Source: CAZKMM01 sp964553915
GTDB taxonomy: Bacteria; RBG-13-61-14; DRUE01
Direction of reading: 5' to 3'
DNA: 42,216 nt
Assembly (NCBI GenBank): GCA_964553915.1
Contig: CAZKMM010000004.1
Location: forward strand, 1 to 42,216
The notes under the pieces are model-generated. The model saw only the letters and a list, made by a program, of their open reading frames with translations, did no database searches and was not told the DNA's origin. The position numbers were made by a program, and so were the translations under genes. Shown here in pieces: positions 33,364-42,035 of this stretch. The first letter of the stretch is position 1. Each line of letters begins with the position of its first letter.

Positions 33364-34344
33364 TTAGTAGTCTCTTTCTACGACGAAATCTGCCATTCTG
33401 TCAAGGGCGGTTTTATAAGGGGAATCCGGAAAGATAGCGAGGTTCTTTTTAGCGGTATTGATATACTGGCGGGCTTTTTCCATTGTATATTCCAAGCCTT
33501 TCAGCTCCTCAATTATAGAAAGAACCTCTAAAAAAGCTTCCTGGTCTCTCCGCTCAAACAATTGCCTGAGCCGGGACTTCTGATGCTCGTTTCCCAGCCG
33601 GTATGCCCGAATTAAAGGTAGAGTTGCCTTGCCCTCCATAAAATCCTTGCCCGGCTCCTTTCCCCAGCGAGAAGATACCCGATAATCCAGAGCATCATCT
33701 ACCAGTTGAAAGGCAATCCCGACATTCAAACCAAAATCTGCCAGTGCTTCTTCTTCTTTTAGGCTTGCCTCTCCTAAAATCGCTCCGATCTGGCAGGAGG
33801 CGCTGATTAAACTGGCGGTTTTATCAATGATGGTGGAAAAATATTCTGCCTCACTGATTTCAATCTCTCCTCTCCGCTCCAGCTGAAAAGCCTCCCCTTC
33901 TGCCATCTGAAGGGCAATCTCATTAAGCAGATTTAATATCCGAACATTCTTCAGGGCTAAAATTAGCTGGAAGGCTTTAAAAAGCAAATAATCCCCTACC
34001 AGAACACTTGCCTGATTGCCCCAGAGCTGATTGGCACTAATTTTGCCCCGCCTCATCCTGGCTTCATCCACCACATCATCGTGAAGCAAAGTAGCGGTAT
34101 GCGCATATTCTATGGCTGCTCCATAATAAACCGCCTCCTTGCCCTTAAACCCGCAGAGCCGGCTGGATAAAATTAAAAGTGCCGGGCGAAACCTCTTGCC
34201 CCCGCTTTTTAAAATATGGTCCGAAACCTGAAAAATTAGCCGGGCTTCGCTCCGGCATTCTTTATAAAGAATCTCCTCTACCTCTGCCAGCTCCTGGCTG
34301 ATTAACCCTAACTCCACTCCGCTTTGTTTATCTTTTTCTTCCAT
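33364..34344 (-). CDS. Polyprenyl diphosphate synthase (IspB/HepT-type)
   Basis: This trans-isoprenyl diphosphate synthase of 326 residues has both aspartate-rich motifs: Asp89-Asp90-x-x-Asp93 (LLHDDVVDEARMRRG) and Asp216-Asp217-x-x-Asp220 (QLVDDALD). GGKRFRP at 48-54 binds the substrate diphosphate. Small residues before the first motif (AHTATLLHDD) suggest a long product, such as the side chain of a quinone, but chain length is not proven. It lies 22 bp upstream of the glycosidase gene on the same strand and after the terminator of the acyl-CoA dehydrogenase pair, so it may start its own transcript. Confidence 0.92.
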   Translation of the reverse strand: MEEKDKQSGVELGLISQELAEVEEILYKECRSEARLIFQVSDHILKSGGKRFRPALLILSSRLCGFKGKEAVYYGAAIEYAHTATLLHDDVVDEARMRRGKISANQLWGNQASVLVGDYLLFKAFQLILALKNVRILNLLNEIALQMAEGEAFQLERRGEIEISEAEYFSTIIDKTASLISASCQIGAILGEASLKEEEALADFGLNVGIAFQLVDDALDYRVSSRWGKEPGKDFMEGKATLPLIRAYRLGNEHQKSRLRQLFERRDQEAFLEVLSIIEELKGLEYTMEKARQYINTAKKNLAIFPDSPYKTALDRMADFVVERDY

Positions 34345-34399
34345 TTCCTACTCCCTGATATTATCTTACTTCCCTAAAAAGCAAAAGCCAAATCCTAAT

Positions 34400-34443
34400 A
34401 AAAAACGCCGGAAGCAATTACTCAGGTGATTGCTCCCGGCGTT
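34400..34443 (-). terminator. Rho-independent terminator after the acyl-CoA dehydrogenase pair
   Basis: On the minus strand the arms AACGCCGG-G-AGCAAT and ATTGCT-T-CCGGCGTT form a long stem with one mismatch and a loop of about ten bases, followed by a run of six T. It begins about 19 bp after the 34463 stop. Confidence 0.92.
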
Positions 34444-34462
34444 GCTTATTCAGGTTTTATTT

Positions 34463-35701
34463 CTACTTTAACTGTTCTCTAGTATAGTCCAAAATTCTCC
34501 GTGCAACAACCAGGGTGTTAATCTGCCCGGTGCCTTCAAAAATATCATTAATTTTCCCGTCCCGCATCCATTTTTCTAGCAGAAGCTTCCTGGAATACCC
34601 GAGAGGACCGAGCATTTCCACTGCTTTCTGGGTAATCCAGGTCACCGCCCTTCCGGTCTTGGCTTTGCACATACTTGCCTCCAGGTTGTTGAATTTGCCC
34701 ACATCCGCCATCCAGGACGCTTTCCAGGTAAGCAGGCGAGCCGCTTTTAGCTGTGCCTCCATCATCATTAAATCCCGCTCCCGGGCAGTGAGATTATTGG
34801 GCGCTACCCCGTAGCGGATTTCAACTCCGGCTTCTTTAAAATCTTTTTGCACCTCCTCAATCGCAGCTCGGGCAATCCCAATAGCACTGGCAGCTACCAT
34901 CGGACGGGTGGCATCAAAAGTAGCCATCGCCTTTTTAAAACCAACTTTTACCTCCGGGTCGCCCAGGATATTTTCAAAAGGAATCCGACAGTCCTCAAAA
35001 ACAATCGCCGCGGTATCTGAGGCACGAATTCCCAGCTTATCTTCTAATTTGGTCACTTTCATCCCCGGAGTATGATGGTCGACCACAAAAGATTTAATTC
35101 CAGCCCGACCCGCCTTTTTATCTACAGTTGCCCAGACCACCACAAATCCTTCAGAATCCTCCACCGCACTCTTTCCCTGGGTGACAAAAATCTTCTCTCC
35201 ATTCAGCACCCAGTAATCTCCATCCCGAACCGCGGTGGTGGTAATTGCCGCGGTGTCTGAACCTGCATTCGGCTCGGTAATTGCCATTGCTCCCCATTTG
35301 GGCTTGCCCTCGGTAAAACGCTTCAGGAATCTTTCCTGCTGTTCCGGGGTGCCAGCCGCGGCAACCGCAGCTCCTCCCAGACCAGGAGTAGGAATACAAA
35401 GATAAAGACCTGCATCTCCATAGCTTAATTCCTCCACAGTCACCGCTAACTGAAGATTTCTGGTGCTGGGCTTTTTCTCCTTCTTCTCCTCTCCTTCTTT
35501 TTTCTCTTTCTTCTTTCCTCCGCCAAAAATCCCGGCACCCATTCCCTTGGTGGCATTCCACATTAAATTAATCCATTCATCTACTTTCTCGTGTTCGTGT
35601 TCATCGGCCCAGCGAGCCCATTTCCGCATAACTCCTACCGCCAGACCATTAATCATTTTCTGGACATTTTTAATTGGTTCCGGAAGTTCAAAAGAAATCA
35701 T
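34463..35701 (-). CDS. Acyl-CoA dehydrogenase, second gene of a tandem pair
   Basis: This FAD acyl-CoA dehydrogenase has 412 residues. AMAITEPNAGSDTAA is the FAD/substrate loop and catalytic Glu389 lies in DIFEGTGQIN, followed by a normal C-terminal helix. The N-terminal domain is unusual: MISFELPEPIKNVQKMINGL, ADEHEHEKVDEW, and a Lys/Glu-rich insert at about 63-77, directly before the expected helical domain resumes at RNLQLAVTVEELSYGDAGLY. The insert is in frame and low-complexity. Twenty-one bases separate it from the upstream dehydrogenase gene, and a terminator follows, so the two form one unit. The acyl substrate is unknown. Confidence 0.92.
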   Translation of the reverse strand: MISFELPEPIKNVQKMINGLAVGVMRKWARWADEHEHEKVDEWINLMWNATKGMGAGIFGGGKKKEKKEGEEKKEKKPSTRNLQLAVTVEELSYGDAGLYLCIPTPGLGGAAVAAAGTPEQQERFLKRFTEGKPKWGAMAITEPNAGSDTAAITTTAVRDGDYWVLNGEKIFVTQGKSAVEDSEGFVVVWATVDKKAGRAGIKSFVVDHHTPGMKVTKLEDKLGIRASDTAAIVFEDCRIPFENILGDPEVKVGFKKAMATFDATRPMVAASAIGIARAAIEEVQKDFKEAGVEIRYGVAPNNLTARERDLMMMEAQLKAARLLTWKASWMADVGKFNNLEASMCKAKTGRAVTWITQKAVEMLGPLGYSRKLLLEKWMRDGKINDIFEGTGQINTLVVARRILDYTREQLK

Positions 35702-35722
35702 TTTTTTCCTCCTTTATACTTT

Positions 35723-36835
35723 TTAAACGATTGCTAATCCTTCAAAACAGGCAAAGCCCCTGCCGTTTCTCAGCCACATTTCCACCGGATGTTCCCGAAT
35801 ATATCCGTGTCCACCAAGAATCTGCACTCCGCAGTCCGTGACCCAGACCACCATCTGGTCCGCATACATCTTAGCCAGATAAGCATCTTTAAAACCAGTA
35901 TCCTTGCCCGCATCCAGCTCCCAGCCCGCTTCCCAGGCTAAAAGCCGGGTTGAGTCCACCTCCCAGGCCATCTCTGCCAGCATAAAAGCAATTGCCTGTC
36001 GGTAAGCAATTGGCTCGCCAAACGCCACTCGCTCTTTGGCATATTCCCGGGCATATTCATAACTGGCTCTTGCCACTCCGGTAGCCATTGCCGTGAGCGC
36101 CACCCGGCTCTGGCTGGCAATTCGGGCAAAATCACAGCCCTGCTCCCCGCCCAGCCGGTTCTCTGCCGGCACTTCAAGATTCTCCAGCTTGAGCTCCGCA
36201 GTCTCCAGAGCTTTTAAGCCCATATTCTTCTCCCGCTCGCCCAGAACCAGACCCGAGCCTCCTTTCTCCACAATGAATCCTGCGACATTCTCATAACCCG
36301 GTTTTCCCTCCAGGCTCGCCCAGATTAAATAAAGCTCTGCCCGAAGCCCGAGCGGAACCAGACATTTCTCACCATTAAGCACATAAACATCTCCCTTTTT
36401 CTCTGCTTTGGTCCTGAGTTGAGTAAGGTCAAAATCAAAATAAGGCTCCACCAGAGCAGAGGTAGCCGGATAAAATTTCTGCTCGCAAAATCTGGGAAGA
36501 TATTTCTCCTTCTGCTCCTCGGTGCCAAATTCCATAATCGGATAGGCTACCAGAGCCGGAGTGAGAAGGGCAATTGCCTGGCTTAAATCTCCCCAGGCAA
36601 GCTCCTCACACATCAGGGCTCCGGTCACTGCGCTCCGTTCCATCCCGGCACCACCATATTTCTCCGGAATTACCGCATTAACCATTCCCAGCTCCCAGCC
36701 AGCCTGAAGAATATCATCCGGAATAGTATCATTTTCATCACATTCCCGTGCCTGGGGACGGAGCTGTTCATTGGCAAAGTCTCTTGCCATATCCTGAATC
36801 ATCCTTTGCTCTTCACTTGGCTCAAAAGAAACCAT
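35723..36835 (-). CDS. Acyl-CoA dehydrogenase, first gene of a tandem pair
   Basis: With ATG at 36835 (after AAAGGAGGG) the protein has 370 residues and starts MVSFEPSEEQRMIQDMARDF. A longer frame from 36895 begins at the TTG of the promoter -35 box and is rejected. The fold is complete and the expected catalytic Glu365 lies in CFEGLAIV, but the protein ends five residues later, without the usual helix of about 20 residues after that Glu. The FAD loop is also altered (SALVEPYFDFDLTQL in place of TEPxAGSD). These features suggest a specialised or partner subunit of the downstream dehydrogenase. It lies directly upstream of that gene under a strong promoter. Confidence 0.9.
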   Translation of the reverse strand: MVSFEPSEEQRMIQDMARDFANEQLRPQARECDENDTIPDDILQAGWELGMVNAVIPEKYGGAGMERSAVTGALMCEELAWGDLSQAIALLTPALVAYPIMEFGTEEQKEKYLPRFCEQKFYPATSALVEPYFDFDLTQLRTKAEKKGDVYVLNGEKCLVPLGLRAELYLIWASLEGKPGYENVAGFIVEKGGSGLVLGEREKNMGLKALETAELKLENLEVPAENRLGGEQGCDFARIASQSRVALTAMATGVARASYEYAREYAKERVAFGEPIAYRQAIAFMLAEMAWEVDSTRLLAWEAGWELDAGKDTGFKDAYLAKMYADQMVVWVTDCGVQILGGHGYIREHPVEMWLRNGRGFACFEGLAIV

Positions 36836-36865
36836 CTCACCCTCCTTTGATTTTCTTTGACTGAT

Positions 36866-36895
36866 TTTATAGCAAAATTTTAATCCTGCTGTCAA
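36866..36895 (-). promoter_or_regulatory. Strong sigma70-type promoter of the acyl-CoA dehydrogenase pair
   Basis: On the minus strand TTGACA (36895-36890), an 18-bp spacer and TATAAA (36871-36866) lie 30 bp upstream of the ATG at 36835. The -35 box starts only 6 bp after the stop of the alcohol dehydrogenase gene. TGTCAAATAAA (36890-36900) is shared with the promoter at 26416. Confidence 0.65.
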
Positions 36896-36901
36896 ATAAA
36901 A

Positions 36902-37918
36902 TTAGATTTCAATCAAGACCTTCATTTCTTTGCTTGGAGGTTTTAACCTCTCAAAGGCTTGATTAATCTGGTCAAGAGGCATAATTGTGGTAATCAATGT
37001 ATGGAATTCAAACAAATCGCTGGTAATAATATCCAGCGCTACCTCAAATTCCTGAAAATAACTAAAGCTGGAAATCAGCCTCAGCTCCTTACCCAAACAT
37101 TCCAGAGAATTAATTAAAACCTGCTCCCAGGAAAGACCGGTCATTACCACCTTTCCTCCCGGAGCGCATAACTCAATTGCCTGAGCTAACGAATCCCTTC
37201 TGCCCGCACAATCAAAAACCAGCTCCGGCTGTTTCCATTTTAAGTAATCAAAATAATGTAAGGGGCTGGTCTTTGCCGGGTCCACCACCATCCCAAATCC
37301 TAAATCCTTGATGATATTTCTTCGCCGGACCGAAGGCTCAGAAATCACTATCCGATGCGCCCCTGCCCAGCGCAGAGCAATCGCAAGCAAAGCTCCCATC
37401 GGTCCTCCGCCCAGAATCAATGCGGAATCTCCAATTTTTACCTCTGCTTTCCTTACCGCATGAACCGCACTGGCAAGGGGCTCGGCTAAAACCGCCTCCC
37501 GAAGGCTGATTCTCCGGGAAAGCTTCCAGGCCTGATTTTTGTCAACCACCAGATACTGAGCAAATCCTCCCGGGTTTTTCCCAAAACCCACTGCCAGCTC
37601 CAGCCCCTGAGGACAAATGTTCGGCTGACCGGATAAACAAGCAGGACAGCTCCCACAGGGCGAATAAGGACGAATCGCTACCTGGTCACCGGGCTTGAAC
37701 TCCTCCACCCCTTCTCCTACCTCCACTATCTTTCCACTCACCTCATGTCCCAGCACCGCTCCCACCGGAATTAAACCAGCTTCTATTAAATGGAGGTCCG
37801 TTCCACAGATTCCACAGTAGCGGACTCTGATTAAAAGTTCATTCTTATCCGGCTCGGGCTTGGGCAGGTCCTGGATAACAAATCTTTCTTTATACCCTTT
37901 CCAGACCGCAGATTTCAT
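36902..37918 (-). CDS. Zinc-containing alcohol dehydrogenase, MDR family
   Basis: This medium-chain dehydrogenase of 338 residues keeps both zinc sites. Catalytic ligands are Cys35 (with Cys38 nearby, CGICGTD) and His58-Glu59 (GHE); structural cysteines are Cys88, Cys91, Cys94 and Cys102. The Rossmann motif is GGGPMG, followed by an acidic residue at the end of the second strand (VISEPS), which favours NAD over NADP. Sorbitol- or threonine-dehydrogenase-like enzymes are the closest relatives by pattern; the substrate is open. AAAGGAG precedes the ATG. It may be co-transcribed with the B12-radical SAM gene upstream. The dehydrogenase pair downstream has its own promoter. Confidence 0.88.
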   Translation of the reverse strand: MKSAVWKGYKERFVIQDLPKPEPDKNELLIRVRYCGICGTDLHLIEAGLIPVGAVLGHEVSGKIVEVGEGVEEFKPGDQVAIRPYSPCGSCPACLSGQPNICPQGLELAVGFGKNPGGFAQYLVVDKNQAWKLSRRISLREAVLAEPLASAVHAVRKAEVKIGDSALILGGGPMGALLAIALRWAGAHRIVISEPSVRRRNIIKDLGFGMVVDPAKTSPLHYFDYLKWKQPELVFDCAGRRDSLAQAIELCAPGGKVVMTGLSWEQVLINSLECLGKELRLISSFSYFQEFEVALDIITSDLFEFHTLITTIMPLDQINQAFERLKPPSKEMKVLIEI

Positions 37919-37963
37919 TTTTTACTCCTTTGTTTAAGATTCTTTTCAAACTCTAACCTCTTT

Positions 37964-37997
37964 ATTTAAATTAAAAGCCAATTTAAATTAAAAGCCA
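37964..37997. repeat. Two tandem 17-bp repeats
   Basis: ATTTAAATTAAAAGCCA occurs twice in a row (37964-37980 and 37981-37997), with a weak third start after it. It lies in the 89-bp gap between the B12-radical SAM stop and the alcohol dehydrogenase start. It may be a tandem duplication or a regulatory site. Confidence 0.9.
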
Positions 37998-38007
37998 AGT
38001 TAAATCC

Positions 38008-39432
38008 TTAATTTCTTCTCTCCCACAAAAGATAGCAGAGAATCTGCCAGAGCGAGCGGGTGTAGTATTTTATTCCCCGCCAGCTCATTGCCTTTTTTAA
38101 AGTTTTTAAAATAAATCTCGGGCGGAGGAAAAATCTTCGGAAAAGATAAATCTGCAGTCCTGCCAGCTGTTTGGGAGTAAAATGCTCGGTTCTCCAGCCC
38201 GGAAAGGAATGAAGATGGGTGAATTTCTCCCAGCGTTCCTCAATAATCAAGCCCTGCTCCTTCATTATCTGATAAAGCTCGGTGCCCGGGTAAGGAACCG
38301 CAATTGCCACTGCCATCAGCTCGGTATCCAGCTCGCACATTAGCTTAAAGCTTTGCTCCAGCTCCTGTCTGGTCTCGCTGGGATGGGAGCCTATCATAAA
38401 AAAGGCGGTGGTAATAATCCCGAACTCGTGTGCCCAGCGAAAAGCGTTCTTCACCTGCTCTATGGTAATTCCCTTTTTGTTCAGGTTTAAAATCCTCTGA
38501 CTGCCCGATTCCACTCCAAAGGCAATTTTCTGACAGCCTGCCTCTGCCATCATCTTTATCATTTCCCGATTCACTGTATCCACCCGGGTATCACAGTCCC
38601 AGGTAATTCCCCGCTCCTTAAATCCCTGACAAATCTTCTCCAGCCGAGAAGGATTAAAAGTAAAGGTATCATCATCTATGGTGAAATGTCTGTATCCCCA
38701 TTTTTCTATACACTCATCCACTTCCCGAAAGATATGTTCCGGGCTTCGGAACCTGACCTTCCTGCCAAAAATTAAATGAGAAGCACAGAAGATACACCGC
38801 TCCGGACAACCCCGGGAAGTAAAAAGCTCGGTGCCCCGATGCAGGGTAGCATCCAGCCCCGGGGTGCTGGCACCTTTATAAAGAGAATGGTCAATTAAAT
38901 CCCGGGCAGGGTTAGGAAGCCAGTCCAGGTCTTCTATCAATGCCCGTGCAGGTTCCTTTACCAGCTCCTCTCTCTTCCTCCAGACAATCCCTGCCACTCC
39001 TTCCAGGCTTTTCCCCTGCTTTTTCCGCTCGCATATTTCTAAAAAAGTTCTTTCCCCCTCTCCCAGCACCACCACATCAAAGTTTTCAAATTCTTTCAAA
39101 GTCCGCTCGGGAATTGCCGAGCCATGCGCCCCTCCTAGAACTGTGAGAATCTCAGAATCTTCATCTTTAACCCAGCTAACAATCTGATGCGACGTTTTGA
39201 TATTGCAGGTCATTGAAGTTATCCCAACCACTCCGGGCTGAGCCTTTCTCAGCCTCTGCCGAACCTCCTTCTCAGAGAACCTCTCTACCTCAAAATCCCA
39301 TACCTCCGGCTCAAATCCCTCCCCATACTCCCTCAGAACCGCAGATAAATAAAGCAGATTGATCGGGTGCTGGACCATACTCTTTTCTATGGCACCGAGA
39401 ATTTTAGGGGGACGAATTAAAACCACCTTCAA
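38008..39432 (-). CDS. B12-binding-domain radical SAM protein
   Basis: The 474-residue protein has an N-terminal Rossmann-like cobalamin-binding domain (about 1-140; VVLIRPPK, VVGITSMT, LGGAHGSAIPE, VLGEGERT). A radical SAM domain follows with Cys209, Cys213 and Cys216 in SRGCPERCIFC. The classic DxHxxG motif for base-off B12 binding is not present, as in many BchE-like class B proteins, where B12 is bound by the Rossmann fold alone. The C-terminal 100 residues are basic and aromatic and may touch a membrane or substrate. Members methylate, cyclise or rearrange lipids and natural products; no substrate is evident here. It starts 5 bp downstream of lgt, which suggests one transcript. Confidence 0.88.
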   Translation of the reverse strand: MKVVLIRPPKILGAIEKSMVQHPINLLYLSAVLREYGEGFEPEVWDFEVERFSEKEVRQRLRKAQPGVVGITSMTCNIKTSHQIVSWVKDEDSEILTVLGGAHGSAIPERTLKEFENFDVVVLGEGERTFLEICERKKQGKSLEGVAGIVWRKREELVKEPARALIEDLDWLPNPARDLIDHSLYKGASTPGLDATLHRGTELFTSRGCPERCIFCASHLIFGRKVRFRSPEHIFREVDECIEKWGYRHFTIDDDTFTFNPSRLEKICQGFKERGITWDCDTRVDTVNREMIKMMAEAGCQKIAFGVESGSQRILNLNKKGITIEQVKNAFRWAHEFGIITTAFFMIGSHPSETRQELEQSFKLMCELDTELMAVAIAVPYPGTELYQIMKEQGLIIEERWEKFTHLHSFPGWRTEHFTPKQLAGLQIYLFRRFFLRPRFILKTLKKAMSWRGIKYYTRSLWQILCYLLWERRN

Positions 39433-39437
39433 CTTTT

Positions 39438-40214
39438 TTACTCCGAACCAGATTTAAAATAATTTTTTAGCAAAAAAGAAATGCTGAGAAAAAATGTCGG
39501 GAGGCTGATTAGCTGAGAGGTGGAGAGGTGAAGAGAGGCAATCCCTCCCCTCGGGTCGCCCCGGACAAATTCCAGAAGAAACCGGGCAAGAGAATATAAC
39601 AAAAGCATCAGCCAGAAAACCTCTCCTTCAAATCGCTTGTGCCGGCTCCTCCAGATGAGAAATCCAGCAATAACCCCGGCAGTAATGGAACTGTAAATCG
39701 GGGTGGGATGGAGCGGAATTCCCTGAAGATGAAAGGGCATTCTCTCCTCGGGATACACCACCTTCCAGGGAAGCCAGGCTGGAGCCGGAGAGCCATAGCA
39801 ACAGCCATTCAAAAAACAACCAATTCTTCCGATTGCCAGGGCAATCATTGCGCAGGGAGCTAAAATATCTGCCCAGCGAGCAAGGTTCAAGCCCCGAATC
39901 CGAATATAAGCCACTGAGACCAAAACCGCCAAAATCAGCCCGCCGTAGTAAACCAGCCCCCCTTCCCAGAATTTCAAAATCCGGCTCGGATGAGAAAAAT
40001 AAATCCTCCAGTTCACCAAAATATGAAGAAGCCGGGCACCTAAAAAAGCAGAGAGGAAAATCAATATCCCCAGGTCTATAACCTTTTCCTGGTCTTCACC
40101 GAGCCTTTTAGCTTCGCGCCAGGCATAAAAAAAAGCACCAAAAAAAGCCAGCACCACCATTAAGCTGTAAGAATAAATCCGAAACTGCCCAAACTCCCAA
40201 ATTACTGGATGCAC
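39438..40214 (-). CDS. lgt: Prolipoprotein diacylglyceryl transferase
   Basis: Lgt is an inner-membrane enzyme that attaches diacylglycerol to the lipobox cysteine of lipoproteins. The 258 residues hold about seven membrane segments, the GGLVYYGG loop (85-92) and the signature GRIGCFLNGCCYG (129-141), with the essential Arg and Asn. HPTPIYSS and a C-terminal LARFLLEFVRGDPRG complete the pattern. Its start overlaps the end of lspA by 13 bp, so the two lipoprotein enzymes are coupled. Confidence 0.97.
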   Translation of the reverse strand: MHPVIWEFGQFRIYSYSLMVVLAFFGAFFYAWREAKRLGEDQEKVIDLGILIFLSAFLGARLLHILVNWRIYFSHPSRILKFWEGGLVYYGGLILAVLVSVAYIRIRGLNLARWADILAPCAMIALAIGRIGCFLNGCCYGSPAPAWLPWKVVYPEERMPFHLQGIPLHPTPIYSSITAGVIAGFLIWRSRHKRFEGEVFWLMLLLYSLARFLLEFVRGDPRGGIASLHLSTSQLISLPTFFLSISFLLKNYFKSGSE

Positions 40215-40750
40215 TTCTCTTCTCCAGAACCGGGCTCTTTTTCCACCTCTACTTTTTCTGACCTGGAGGATTTCTCCGGACGGAAGGAATCTATTAAAAG
40301 TAAAATTATTCCGACCGTGATGGCTATATCCGCAACATTAAAAGTGGGCCATACAAATCGGCGATAATACAGGTTGATAAAATCCACCACATACCCCCAG
40401 CGAAATCTATCAATCAAATTCCCCAGCGCCCCTGCCAAAACCAGGCTCAAAGCACTGGGCAGAAGCAAAGCCCGATGGTCGGTGCGGAAAAATAAATGAA
40501 CAATAATACCAAAGGCAATCAGAGTTATGCCCAGAAAAATCCAGGTGCTGTAAGGACCGAGCTGGTCAGAAAAAAGCCCAAAGGCAAGCCCCCGATTGAA
40601 AACCAGACGAAATTCCAGAAATCCCGGAATTATCTGCCGTGCCTGATAAGGATAAAAAAACCGATGAACCAAAAGCTTGCTGGTCTGGTCAAGCAAAAGA
40701 ACCAGAGGAGTTAAAAGCAAAATTATCCAGTGCTTGCGAACTAACTTCAA
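40202..40750 (-). CDS. lspA: Signal peptidase II
   Basis: LspA is the aspartic membrane protease that cleaves lipoprotein signal peptides after Lgt has acted. I use TTG at 40750 as start (MKLVRKHWIILLL), because GGGAGG lies 5-6 bases before it; the protein is then 182 residues. Catalytic Asp114 (GNLIDRFRWG) and Asp141 (FNVADIAI) are present, as is the N-terminal DQTSKLLV. A longer frame extends 68 codons upstream inside leuC and is an artefact. It begins 1 bp after the leuC stop and overlaps lgt. The last 25 residues are a charged cytoplasmic tail. Confidence 0.95.
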   Translation of the reverse strand: MKLVRKHWIILLLTPLVLLLDQTSKLLVHRFFYPYQARQIIPGFLEFRLVFNRGLAFGLFSDQLGPYSTWIFLGITLIAFGIIVHLFFRTDHRALLLPSALSLVLAGALGNLIDRFRWGYVVDFINLYYRRFVWPTFNVADIAITVGIILLLIDSFRPEKSSRSEKVEVEKEPGSGEEKCIQ

Positions 40751-40751
40751 T

Positions 40752-42014
40752 TTAACCTCCCAATTCCTCCGGACTGGCAATTCTTCCCAGAACCGCACTG
40801 GCTCCTGCCACTGCTGGTCCGGAAAGATATACCTCACTTTTTGGACTGCCCATCCTTCCAATAAAATTCCGATTGGTGGTTGCCAGAGCCCGCTCCCCAT
40901 CTGCCAGCACTCCCAGATGCCCGCCCAGACAGGGACCACAGGTGGGAGGAGCAATGATTGCTCCAGCTTCTGCCAGAGTTTGGATAATCCCCTCTTTTAA
41001 TGCCTGGAGATAAATCTGACGGGTGCCGGGAAGCACAATCATTCGCAAGCGGGGATGAACCTTTTTCCCCTTGAGCACTTCTGCACAAATTCTTAAATCT
41101 TCCAGCCAGCCATTGGTGCAGGAGCCAAGCACTACCTGGTCCAGTTCCACATCTGCCAGCTCCCGGGCTGGCTTGACATTTTCCGGAAGATGAGGAACCG
41201 CCACCAGAGGCGAAAGAGTGGAGACATCTATTATCAGTTTTTGGGAATATTCTGCCTCCGGGTCGCTCTGGTAAATTTTGTTCTCCCGCACCGTGCGGTT
41301 TTTAAGATACTGGAGGGTAATCTCATCCGGCTCAATAATTCCATTTTTTGCCCCGGCTTCTATTGCCATATTGCAGATGGTAAACCGAGAAAAAATAGAG
41401 AGCTTTTTTAAAGCCTCTCCGCCGAATTCCAGAGCCTGATACCGGGCACCATCCACTCCCAGCTCACTGACCACCTTTAAAATTAAATCCTTGCCCCCAA
41501 GCCATTTCCCCGGCTCGCCGACAAATTCCACCCGAATGCTGGCAGGAACCCGAAACCAGAGCTCTCCGCTTATCATTCCGGCACAGAGGTCAGTGGAGCC
41601 AACCCCGGTGGCAAAAGCTCCCAGGGCTCCATAGGTGCAGGTATGACTATCTGCTCCGATGATAACCTCACCGGCACTCACCAGCCCCTGCTCCGGAAGT
41701 AAGCAGTGCTCAATTCCACATCCCACTTCAAAAAAATATTTAATGCCATAAGCCCGGGCAAATTCCCGCACTCTTTTTGACTGCTGGGCAGATTTAATAT
41801 CCCGGGCAGGAACAAAATGGTCCAGGACCAAAGCAATCCTGCTGGGGTCAAAAACCTTTTTTGCTCCCATATTTTCAAACTGCTCAATCGCCAGAGGAGC
41901 GGTGATGTCATTGGCAAGAAGAAAATCCAGCTTTGCAGTGATAATCTCTCCGGGCACCACTTGTTTTTTCCCGCAATGCTCAGCAAGAATCTTCTCGGTA
42001 ATAGTCATTGCCAT
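40752..42014 (-). CDS. leuC: 3-isopropylmalate dehydratase large subunit
   Basis: LeuC, with LeuD, isomerises 2- to 3-isopropylmalate in leucine synthesis using a [4Fe-4S] cluster. The 420-residue length is that of the shorter, archaeal/thermophile-type LeuC (homoaconitase-like). Cluster cysteines are visible in GSCTNG and PTCGPCLGG, and the active-site segment is ADSHTCTYGALGAFATGVGSTD. It lies 21 bp after the leuA end. No leuD follows; lspA does, so the small subunit must be encoded elsewhere. Homoaconitase activity cannot be excluded from sequence, but adjacency to leuA supports leucine synthesis. Confidence 0.93.
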   Translation of the reverse strand: MAMTITEKILAEHCGKKQVVPGEIITAKLDFLLANDITAPLAIEQFENMGAKKVFDPSRIALVLDHFVPARDIKSAQQSKRVREFARAYGIKYFFEVGCGIEHCLLPEQGLVSAGEVIIGADSHTCTYGALGAFATGVGSTDLCAGMISGELWFRVPASIRVEFVGEPGKWLGGKDLILKVVSELGVDGARYQALEFGGEALKKLSIFSRFTICNMAIEAGAKNGIIEPDEITLQYLKNRTVRENKIYQSDPEAEYSQKLIIDVSTLSPLVAVPHLPENVKPARELADVELDQVVLGSCTNGWLEDLRICAEVLKGKKVHPRLRMIVLPGTRQIYLQALKEGIIQTLAEAGAIIAPPTCGPCLGGHLGVLADGERALATTNRNFIGRMGSPKSEVYLSGPAVAGASAVLGRIASPEELGG

Positions 42015-42035
42015 TTTTACACTCCAGAAATATTT

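Noticed and set aside
35463..35530. Lys/Glu-rich insert in the acyl-CoA dehydrogenase as a frameshift artefact
   Set aside because: The frame is open and in register on both sides with normal family sequence, so it is a true in-frame insert as far as can be seen.
36836..36895. N-terminal extension of the first tandem acyl-CoA dehydrogenase
   Set aside because: Its TTG start is the -35 box of a strong promoter; the ATG at 36835 has AAAGGAGGG before it.
40751..40954. 68-codon extension of lspA into leuC
   Set aside because: LspA homologues start near the first membrane helix; the extension is out of frame inside the well-supported leuC.
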